A DNA stretch of 34,156 nt, from the NCBI GenBank assembly GCA_024400565.1, contig JAKSMQ010000021.1:1-34156 (forward strand), read 5' to 3'. The position numbers and the translations under genes were made by a program. Shown one piece after another: positions 24,384 to 32,000 of this stretch (positions are counted from its first letter, which is position 1; every line of letters starts with the position of its first letter). The notes under the pieces were generated by a model. The model saw nothing but the letters and a program-made list of their open reading frames with translations, was not told the origin of the DNA and did no database searches. This stretch comes from Bacteroidales bacterium (GTDB taxonomy: Bacteria > Bacteroidota > Bacteroidia > Bacteroidales > P3).

Positions 24384-24926
24384 ATGCACAATACAAAAGA
24401 AGAATTTGCGGTAGAGATAGCTCGTTGCAGAAGTATTTACGAGAAGAAGAGTCGCGACTATGGCACCTCTTGGCGCATATTGCGACTTCCCTCACTTACC
24501 GACCAGATTTTTATCAAAGCCAACCGCATTCGCAGCATTCAGGAAAGTGGCGTAAATATGGTGGGCGACGATTTTGGTGGTGAGTTTATCGCTATGGTCA
24601 ACTATTGCGTAATGGCACTCATTCAGCAAGAGCTAGGTCCCGATGGCAATATGGAACTCCCTCTCGACGAAGCCTTGGCTCTCTATGATAAGCATATTAC
24701 CCGTACTACCGACCTTATGCTCAACAAGAATCACGATTATGGCGAGGCCTGGCGTCAGATGCGTATCAGCTCGATGGTCGACCTGATTCTGATGAAACTT
24801 CGTCGCATAAAGCAGATTGAGGACAATCAAGGCAAGACGCTTATCTCCGAAGGCGTAGAGGGCAGTTATATGGATATCATCAACTACTCCATCTTCTGTC
24901 TTATCCGCCTTACCGAAGGAGAATAG
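24384..24926 (+). CDS. tandem DUF1599 protein (nucleotide-modification-associated domain)
   Basis: A 180-residue protein made of two copies of the DUF1599/Nmad1 domain. Copy 1 (about 8-82) has KKSRDYGTSWRILR, then ANRIRSIQE and EFIAMVNYCVMALIQ. Copy 2 (about 100-176) has NKNHDYGEAWRQMR, then LRRIKQIEDNQ and YMDIINYSIFCLIRL. The family name comes from its co-occurrence with DNA base-modification genes in phages; in Bacteroidota it is a chromosomal gene of unknown role. No modification genes are near. ATG 24384 is chosen because upstream codons include the folP promoter. It is the first gene of a cluster running to 27916. Confidence 0.85.
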   Translation: MHNTKEEFAVEIARCRSIYEKKSRDYGTSWRILRLPSLTDQIFIKANRIRSIQESGVNMVGDDFGGEFIAMVNYCVMALIQQELGPDGNMELPLDEALALYDKHITRTTDLMLNKNHDYGEAWRQMRISSMVDLILMKLRRIKQIEDNQGKTLISEGVEGSYMDIINYSIFCLIRLTEGE

Positions 24927-24968
24927 AATGACACTTTATTTCGATTAACGAATATAAAATACGTACTT

Positions 24969-26150
24969 ATGAAAGAAACAAAAACAGGACATATCGTTAA
25001 TATTATCTGTCGTTGGGTTGTAGGCTTGACGTTTATCTTCTCTGGTTTCGTAAAAGGTGTCGACCCTCTAGGAACAGCTTATAAGATTCAGGAGTATATG
25101 ACAGCTTGGAGTGTAGGAAGTCTCACTTTCGAGTGGGCTACACCAATGGCACCATTCCTGTCGGTTTTCCTTGTAACACTCGAGTTTGTGGTTGGCGTAA
25201 TGCTTATCACCAATTGTTACCGACGTCTCACAGCATGGGCGTTGGGTTTGATGATGCTCTTCTTCTTCACCACCACCCTTATTGATGCGCTTACCAATAA
25301 GGTGACCGACTGTGGTTGTTTTGGTGATGCTATTCACCTGACCAATTGGGAGACCTTCTTCAAGAATGTGGCACTTATGGTTCCAACAATCATAATATTT
25401 GTGCAGCGTCGCAAGAAATGGAATCACAAACTTCGTTTGGAACGCGAAACACTTGTAGCCATCTGCTCCATAGCTGCTATGGTAATATTTGCTTGCTGGA
25501 ATATCAATAACGAACCATGCATCGACTTCCGCGCCTGGAAGGTTGGCAATCAGATGATGCCTTTCGGCGAGAATATTGAGAAGAAGAGTTATCTCACGTA
25601 TAAGAATAAAACTACAGGCGAGACGATAGAGTTCGAAAGTAAGAAGTTGATGGACTATTATGCAGATTCTACTTGGAAAGACAACTGGGAGTTTGTTGAC
25701 AGTCGCGTAGAGGATCCCTACGAGATTAAGGCCGACGGCTTCTCGATGTTAGGCCCCGATGGCGAGGATAATGCCAAGGAGATTATCGCTAGCGAAGAGC
25801 CTGTACTCATAGCAACCATTCATCATATTGACGATGTAGATAAGAAAGGTGTGGCTGCATTAAAACGCATTCACAACTATTGCATTGAGCAGAATATTAA
25901 TTTGGTGTTGCTCTCTTCGGTTGAAGGAGACCTTGAACAGTTTCTCCATGTCAATGATTTAAGTATGATGAACTACTTCCTTACCGATACCAAAGCAATT
26001 GAGACTATGCTCCGTTCCAATCCCGGATTCATTCTTATCCACAATGCTAAGGTAATCGACAAGTGGCATTACAAGAACTATGAGAAGATTCTTCAATTCG
26101 ATTTCGCCAAACTGATGAATTCGAACAACGAAGAGACTTCGCAAGAATAA
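24969..26150 (+). CDS. DoxX/MauE-like membrane protein (BT_3928-like)
   Basis: A 393-residue protein with an N-terminal DoxX/MauE-like four-helix membrane domain (about 8-145) and a long C-terminal part. The first helix pair has RWVVGLTFIFSGFVKGVDPLG, characteristic of the family. Cys115 and Cys117 (DCGCFGD) sit after helix three; in MauE-like proteins such Cys pairs handle disulfides. A fifth helix (about 158-176) leads into a soluble domain (about 200-385) with a thioredoxin-like look (EPVLIATIHHIDDVDKKGV, NPGFILIHNAKVIDKWHY) but no CxxC. Bacteroidota proteins of this layout are common but uncharacterised. A role in envelope redox is inference. Confidence 0.82.
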   Translation: MKETKTGHIVNIICRWVVGLTFIFSGFVKGVDPLGTAYKIQEYMTAWSVGSLTFEWATPMAPFLSVFLVTLEFVVGVMLITNCYRRLTAWALGLMMLFFFTTTLIDALTNKVTDCGCFGDAIHLTNWETFFKNVALMVPTIIIFVQRRKKWNHKLRLERETLVAICSIAAMVIFACWNINNEPCIDFRAWKVGNQMMPFGENIEKKSYLTYKNKTTGETIEFESKKLMDYYADSTWKDNWEFVDSRVEDPYEIKADGFSMLGPDGEDNAKEIIASEEPVLIATIHHIDDVDKKGVAALKRIHNYCIEQNINLVLLSSVEGDLEQFLHVNDLSMMNYFLTDTKAIETMLRSNPGFILIHNAKVIDKWHYKNYEKILQFDFAKLMNSNNEETSQE

Positions 26151-26191
26151 AATTCCCCAACAGTTTAATCTCAAGATTCAAATAGAAAAAT

Positions 26192-26665
26192 ATGATTCAA
26201 CGTATCCAATCCTTCCTCCTTGTGCTTGCAGCTTGTGGCGCAGCCCTTTGTCTCATGTTTCCTGTAGCGCTTTATGCTCCTGCAGGCGAAGATCCCCAGA
26301 TGGCACTCTACCTCTTGCCCCACTCAAGCGATGCCATCGCTTTTATCCGAATCGACTGGATTCTTACCGTGCTGATGTTCCTTATCGGCATCATTTCGCT
26401 TGTAAGCATCTTCTTGTATAAGAACCGCATCCGTCAGATGAGAGTAGTAACCGTCAATGTTCTCCTCAGCGCAGTCTATATTGCTCTCACTCTCCTCTAT
26501 TCAGTTGACCATGCACTTGCCGTAGCACATCTGCCCGGCAACCTCGAACCCAATTACTCCATCGGCTCTTATATCCCCATGGTAATGGCCGTATTGCTTA
26601 TTATCGCCCAGCGTTGCATCCGTGCCGACGAGATGAAGGTACGTGCAGCCGACCGTCTCCGTTAA
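26192..26665 (+). CDS. DUF4293 family membrane protein
   Basis: A 157-residue inner-membrane protein with four predicted helices (about 5-27, 50-72, 83-104 and 126-144). The opening MIQRIQSFLLVLAA is the signature of DUF4293, a Bacteroidota family of unknown function, often beside rho or housekeeping genes. The C-terminus is basic (ADEMKVRAADRLR) and should face the cytoplasm. It lies 41 bases after the DoxX-like gene and 15 bases before tsaE, within one probable operon. Confidence 0.83.
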   Translation: MIQRIQSFLLVLAACGAALCLMFPVALYAPAGEDPQMALYLLPHSSDAIAFIRIDWILTVLMFLIGIISLVSIFLYKNRIRQMRVVTVNVLLSAVYIALTLLYSVDHALAVAHLPGNLEPNYSIGSYIPMVMAVLLIIAQRCIRADEMKVRAADRLR

Positions 26666-26680
26666 GTCTTTCTTCTGGTT

Positions 26681-27109
26681 ATGACTACTACTATCACATT
26701 CTCGTCAGTAGAAGAGCTGCCTACTGTTGCTAGACAGTTGCTGGAGACATATCCCGAGGAGCGTTTCTATGCCTTCTTCGGAAAGATGGGAGCAGGCAAG
26801 ACTACCCTCATCAAAGAGTTGTGTGCCCGGCTGGGAGTAGAGGACAATGTCTGCAGCCCAACCTTTGCCATCATCAACGAATATTCATCGGGCGAGGGCG
26901 AACCGGTGTACCATTTCGATTTCTATCGTCTCAAGAGTCTCGACGAAGCCTACGACCTGGGCTATGAGGAGTACTTCTATAGCGGATGCTACTGTTTCTC
27001 CGAGTGGACAGAGAAGATAGAGCCCCTGTTGCCAGAACATTACCTTCGCGTCGCTATAGATGAGGTCGATGCAATACGCACCCTCACGGCCGAAGTGGTT
27101 GATGAGTAG
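26681..27109 (+). CDS. tsaE: tRNA threonylcarbamoyladenosine ATPase TsaE
   Basis: A 142-residue P-loop protein that drives the TsaB-TsaD-TsaE complex making t6A37 on ANN-decoding tRNAs. Motifs: Walker A GKMGAGKTT (34-42), the SPTFAI motif (about 66-71), HFDFYRL with the Walker B-like Asp, and FSEWTEKI. The length is normal. It is cytoplasmic. The stop overlaps or nearly abuts the next gene. No other tsa gene is in the window. Confidence 0.92.
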   Translation: MTTTITFSSVEELPTVARQLLETYPEERFYAFFGKMGAGKTTLIKELCARLGVEDNVCSPTFAIINEYSSGEGEPVYHFDFYRLKSLDEAYDLGYEEYFYSGCYCFSEWTEKIEPLLPEHYLRVAIDEVDAIRTLTAEVVDE

Positions 27110-27137
27110 TCCTTCTTACTTTAAATCTGCAATTCCA

Positions 27138-27653
27138 ATGACACCATTCACTCCGATATTCTCACAGCTTCCCCCTCAGGCACCACCTCTTTCCAAAGCG
27201 GTGGCGCAGGCATTGGCCGAGCGTGAGATTTCCAAACAGGATATCCTGGCCCTCGTTACCGAGCAGGGAATCTGCGACCTCAATGAGGTGATAAATCAGC
27301 TGGGCTATCTTTTCTTCTATTATGCCTTCAGGGCACTCAACGACCATGTACTCACGCCCGAGGAAAAGATGAACGCCCTCTACCTCAAACGCACATTCGG
27401 TTTCAAGGAAGGCTTCTTTTTTCAGAACTTCTATCGTGAAACCCAGACTCTCGTGTCGAAACAGCTTCAGCTGATCTATGCCGACAACAAGGTGACCGAA
27501 GCGGAACGACAGCATATTGCCGATATACAGGAACTCTTCGACTTGAGCTTTGCTCAGATGGATGAGTTTAAGGCGGTTTTTGTGGATAAGGCTTTAGCAG
27601 ATGGCGCAAACTTGAACGAACTCGACACTAACCTTTCTGATTCAACAATCTAA
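27138..27653 (+). CDS. hypothetical helical protein, TerB-like
   Basis: A 171-residue mostly helical protein without export signal. Two halves look alike in pattern: about 35-90 (ISKQDILALVTEQGICDLNE...) and about 110-160 (SKQLQLIYADNKVTEAERQHIADIQELFDLS), each with an acidic DxxVTxxE-type turn. LIYADNKVTEAERQHI resembles the acidic helix turn of TerB-like domains, so a TerB-type fold is likely but unproven. ATG 27138 is chosen for its A/T-rich approach; ATG 27102, overlapping the tsaE stop, would add 12 residues. Function is unknown; position suggests co-transcription with tsaE. Confidence 0.68.
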   Translation: MTPFTPIFSQLPPQAPPLSKAVAQALAEREISKQDILALVTEQGICDLNEVINQLGYLFFYYAFRALNDHVLTPEEKMNALYLKRTFGFKEGFFFQNFYRETQTLVSKQLQLIYADNKVTEAERQHIADIQELFDLSFAQMDEFKAVFVDKALADGANLNELDTNLSDSTI

Positions 27654-27664
27654 AATACCCGGCA

Positions 27665-27916
27665 ATGAAAGAGATTATCATAGTATTGGGAGCAGCTATG
27701 GCGGTTATAGCCTTTGCTTTTGTAGGACTCGGTATCAAGATACTGGTCAAGAAGAACGGCGAGTTCAAGCGCCATTGTTCGAGTGTCGACCCTTATACCG
27801 GAGAACGCTCGGGTTGTGTGTGCGGAAAAACCATCCTCGACAAGTGCAAGACCTCTCCCCAATACCATCCCCTCGAGGTCAATAAAGAGCTCCTGGACGA
27901 AGTAAATGGAAAATAA
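27665..27916 (+). CDS. small Cys-rich membrane-anchored protein
   Basis: An 83-residue protein with one N-terminal membrane helix (about 4-27, IIIVLGAAMAVIAFAFVGLGIKIL) and a basic stop (KKNGEFKRH), followed by a soluble tail with five Cys: C39, then CVC, and C in LDKC. The layout resembles NqrM-like small proteins (helix plus Cys cluster) involved in metal delivery to the Na+-NQR, but I cannot confirm it. It starts 11 bases after the preceding stop and is the last protein gene before tRNA-Ser. Confidence 0.68.
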   Translation: MKEIIIVLGAAMAVIAFAFVGLGIKILVKKNGEFKRHCSSVDPYTGERSGCVCGKTILDKCKTSPQYHPLEVNKELLDEVNGK

Positions 27917-27918
27917 TT

Positions 27919-27949
27919 TTTGTCAGTTTCAAAAATGTTTGTATCTTTG
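27919..27949 (+). promoter_or_regulatory. tRNA-Ser promoter abutting the mature 5' end
   Basis: TTTG (27919-27922), 19 bases, then TATCTTTG (27942-27949) is the same spacing as the promoter at 166-196. The start would be at about 27952-27955, and the mature tRNA begins at 27955. Confidence 0.75.
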
Positions 27950-27954
27950 CTCTC

Positions 27955-28039
27955 GGAAGGATGGCAGAGTGGTCGAATGCGGCGGTCTTGAAAACCGTTG
28001 ACCTTCACGGGTCCGGGGGTTCGAATCCCTCTCCTTCCG
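27955..28039 (+). tRNA. tRNA-Ser (anticodon UGA)
   Basis: An 85-nt class II tRNA. The acceptor stem GGAAGGA pairs with TCCTTCC and the discriminator is G at 28039. The anticodon stem CGGTC/ GACCG-like segment holds TTGAAAA with anticodon TGA, reading UCA and other UCN codons. A variable arm (TTGACCTTCACGGGTC) is present, as expected for serine. The T-arm has GGGGGTTCGAATCCCTC. CCA is not encoded. Confidence 0.93.
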
Positions 28040-28055
28040 CTCAAGAAAAATACTC

Positions 28056-28095
28056 AAAAATCTGCAAATTCGTTTGCGGATTTTTCTTTTTATAC
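28056..28095 (+). terminator. terminator after tRNA-Ser, UUCG tetraloop
   Basis: Bases 28056-28068 pair with 28073-28085 over 13 bp (one G-U), closed by TTCG (28069-28072), then TCTTTTTAT. It is a textbook intrinsic terminator. Confidence 0.92.
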
Positions 28096-28511
28096 ACGGT
28101 TTTGAGGGTGGAAAATTACTTTGTTTTGTTTTTTTTAACATTTGCTGTTTGGGATTGCATCAACAGTCAGAAATGAATGGTAGGGTAGGGGCGTTCTGGC
28201 TCCTTTGCTTTGGTCTTATTGGAGGTAAACTGCTACCTGGTAGGGGGCGGTAAAGGGAAGATAGTGCTCCGACAAGTGAGTGCTCCGAAAGAGGCTAAAT
28301 TATACAATGATTAAGCAGGAACAGCACTCCGATAAGTCAAGTCTGGCCCAATAACAATACTCCACTAACGGACTAGGGAGTCCTTGATCAGAAGAACCCT
28401 GACAGCAATCTGACCTAAGGGTAACGCAATCTTTGTATAGGGCAGATGAATGAATAACGCACTATCAGTCTCTAGAGGGGACTTCCGACAACCAATGGGA
28501 AATGTATGTGC

Positions 28512-28665
28512 AACCTAGGCCGAACCTAGGCCGAACCTAGGCTGAACCTAGGCCGAACCTAGGCCGAACCCAAGCCGAATCCTAATCGAATCCTAGTCAA
28601 GTCCTAGTTAAGCCTAGGCCGAATCTAGGCCGAACCTAAGTCGAATCTAGGCTGAATCCAGGCTA
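28512..28665. repeat. 11-bp-period array E, 14 units
   Basis: Fourteen units in exact register from 28512. The head unit AACCTAGGCCG is repeated at 28512, 28523, 28545 and 28556, with AACCTAGGCTG at 28534. Units then drift: AACCCAAGCCG, AATCCTAATCG, AATCCTAGTCA, AGTCCTAGTTA, and back toward AGCCTAGGCCG, AATCTAGGCCG. Not one insertion or deletion breaks the 154-base run. Most units contain CCTAGG or a close variant, a 6-base palindrome. Confidence 0.92.
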
Positions 28666-28724
28666 AGAAGTACGAGCAGACCCAGGCATCCTGAATCTTT
28701 ACGGTTTGATTGAGTCGCGAAGGA

Positions 28725-28783
28725 AAAGAGGTGTAGAATTGAATTAATAGAATGGAAAGAGGTATAGAATTGAATTAACAGAA
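28725..28783. repeat. 31-bp-spaced direct repeat
   Basis: A 28-base block (AAAGAGGTRTAGAATTG...) occurs at 28725-28752 and 28756-28783 with two mismatches, just after array E and before the adhesin promoter. Confidence 0.75.
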
Positions 28784-28854
28784 GGTTGACGAAAATGTTC
28801 AAATTAACTTTATTATTATTTTGAACTTTTTGTTTTATAAATCAAAAAATGGTG

Positions 28855-28862
28855 TATATTTG
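28855..28862 (+). promoter_or_regulatory. -7 box of the giant adhesin gene
   Basis: TATATTTG matches TAnnTTTG and is followed by C. A TTTG at 28829-28832 lies 22 bases upstream. The start near 28866 gives a leader of about 225 nt, A/T-rich near the ATG with a run of nine A just before it. Confidence 0.6.
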
Positions 28863-29091
28863 CTAGTTATTTGTTAAGAAGGCGCGGATATGTACGAGTG
28901 AGGTAAATGCTTGTGATACTTGCTGAATTGACTTGTTTGATGTGTGGATACAGATAAGAGAAATCGGTAAAATTGAAAAATCGGAATGTCCTGATAGGGA
29001 TATTTTGTTGCCGGATTTCTCGATATAGGAAGTGAAAAAATAAATATTATATAAATTAGTTAACAATATTATTAACCAAAAAAAAACGCTC

Positions 29092-32000
29092 ATGAAAAAG
29101 TTTTTTATGACTTTGGCCCTATCGGTAGCCTTGTTGCTGCCTTGGGCAATGAATGCGCAGCTCACGTCGATTGACGAAGGCTTTGACGGTGGTTCCATTC
29201 CCGCGGGATGGACTGCAGCCGGCACTATGCCTTGGACTGTCGCATCGGGCTCTTCTAATGGAAGTGACTTCACTGGCGCTCATAGTGGCTCTGGCTATGT
29301 TAAGGCCAGCCACAACACCAGCAACACTTCCGGTACTCTGACCTCTCCGACGATTGACCTCAGCGGAGTAACTGCTGCTTACATCAGCTTCTGGTACACC
29401 AACCCTGACTGGAGTGGTGACCAGAATGTACTTGTTGTAAAGTACAGCACCGACGGTGGTACTACCTGGACTACTGCTGGTACTTACGGCACCGACGTTA
29501 CCAACTGGACCGAGGTAACCATCCCCATTCCTGCTACTGACCTTACCTCTACCTTTAAGATTCAGCTCGAAGGTCAGGACCACTATGGTTACGCCATCTG
29601 TGTTGATGACCTTTTCGTAGGTGCAGCTCCTACCTGTCCTGCCGTTGCATCCATCAACCTCGAAGAGGCTACTACCGAATCTCTCACCGTCTCCTGGATT
29701 CCTAACGGCAGCGAGAATTCCTGGCTCGTAACCTGTGGCGAAGATGCAGTCGTTGTTTCCGACACCACCTATACCTTCTATGGTCTCGATGGTGCTACTG
29801 CCTACGAGATTACCGTGGCAGCTCTCTGTGCCGATGGCGACACCAGCCGCGTAAAGAGCGAGGTATTCCGTACCACCTGCCCCGCTGCTGTTGAGAACTA
29901 CAGCGAGGATTTCGAAGGTTTCGCTACCGATGAGGTTCCCGACTGCTGGCAGGTTATTACCCACGCTTCCTCTTACTACTATCCCAATCCCTGTATCAGT
30001 GTTGACGCTAACCACGCTCACAATGGTTCAGGTCTTTTGAGTCTCTACGACTACAACTACTCCGGCAATGCAATTAACCTTATTGCTACCCCCAGAGTGG
30101 CCGATATCAGCACCCGTCAACTCAACTTCTGGGCAAAGACTCAGAGCGGTGCTAATCCCACCCGTTTCGTAGTTGGTCTCGTAAACAATGCAAATGCATT
30201 TATCCCTGTTGATACTCTCAGCCTCGCTACTACCTACAACTATTTTACTGTTAACTTTACTGACTTCTCCGACTACGACACCATGCGTATCGGTTTCATG
30301 GCAGAGAAACTTGGCGGTAGCTTCCATGTAGACATCGACGAGGTTTCTATCATCGATCTTCCCAACTGTCTTACTCCTAGCGGCCTCGCTGCTATCGACA
30401 GCACCCTTACTCCCAACGATATCGAACTTGTATGGAACGAAGAGGGTACTGCTACCGCATGGAACATTGCTTACTCCACCAGCCCCATCGGCGATTTCGA
30501 TACCATCTCTCCCGAGAGCGTAAGCTATATGCCTTACATGATCTCCAACCTTAACCCCGCTACCCAGTACTACTTCTATATTCAGGCAGACTGCGGTGGC
30601 GAGACCAGCCCCTGGAGCCCCGCTTACGTTAAGACTACTCCCGTATGTAGCGTAGAAGAAATGTGCTCCATCCGTTTTGATATGGTTGACTCTTATGGTG
30701 ACGGCTGGAACGGCAATGGCATCCGTGTAAAACAGGGCGCATTCGTTCTTGGCGAGGTTACCATTGCCAGCGGTTCAAGCGACAGCGCTATTGTAAGAAT
30801 CTGCCCCAACGACACCGTAGTATTCGAATGGATCAGCGGTTCTTATGCTTCCGAGGTTTCCTTCAATATCTATGATGCTTTCGGTGAGCTTATCTATTCT
30901 TGCACCGACGCTACTTCTTTCGCAAATGGTCAGCAGATCGGCACCTTCGTAACCTCTTGCGAAGCTCCCGACTGTGCACGTCCTATGAATGTTGTATTCC
31001 AGAGTGCTACCACCAGCTCTATGACCATTGCATGGAGTGAGATGGGCGAAGCTACCACCTGGAATGTAGTTTGGGATACTCAGGCTATCACCGACTTCAG
31101 CAACTACAATGCTACTGCTGCTTATTCTAACCCCTTCACCATTACCGGTCTTGACAGCAATACTACCTACTATGTATATGTTCAGGCTGACTGTGGTGGT
31201 GCAGAAAGCGAGTGGAGTGCTCCTCTCGTAGCTAAGACCAGCATGTGTGACGACAACTGCGATATCAACGTCGTAGCCGCAGGTTCCACTTACTGGTGGG
31301 GTACCTCTTATGCTGCTTCTGCTGCTCTCATCCAGGGTGGCAATACCATTGCCAACATCACCAGCGCAGGTGAATATCAGATACCTGTTTGTGCCGGCGA
31401 TTCTATCTCTATAGTATTCACCAGCAATGGTGGCTCCGACTATGCATCCTATGTATCTCTCAACATTACCGATGCTTGGGATGTTCTGCTCTACGACAAA
31501 CCCGCGTATAGTAGTGTGACTGAGGATGCTCCTGCAGCTCAGATTGCAACCAGCTGTGTTGCTCCTACCTGTGTTAAACCCAAGTTCGTCACCTTCAGCG
31601 ATATTACTCTCAACGACGTAACCGTTCATTGGTTCGATACTATCGGTGCTGCTTGGACCGTAGAGTATGGCGTAGCAGGTTTCACTCCTGGTAACGGTAC
31701 TGTTGTTAATGCTTCTGCCGACAGCATCCAGCTTACCGGTCTCACCCCCGGCACCCGTTATGCTGTTTATGTAACTCCTACTTGCGACAACACCCTCACC
31801 AGCGATGTAGCTTACTTCGCTACCAGCTGTGCTGTTGTTACCGCTGTTCCTTTCGCAGAGAACTTCAACACCTATGCATCTGGTGACGTTCCTACCTGCT
31901 GGACCGCTACACAGACCTATGTTGACTACGCAGATGTTCAGCTCCCCGCTGTAATTGCTGGTTCTTATGACAGCTATGACGGCAGCGCATTGCTCGAATT

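Larger units (their letters stand above)
28096..29091. other. 1-kb gap: degenerate sequence, 11-bp array E, adhesin promoter and leader
   Basis: No gene is supported. The stretch 28096-28500 has short palindromic pieces (GGACT-AGGG-AGTCC at 28372-28385) and a repeated AGTGCTCCGA (near 28262 and 28279) but no frame. Array E, a 31-bp direct repeat, the promoter at 28855-28862 and a leader of about 225 nt follow. Confidence 0.6.
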
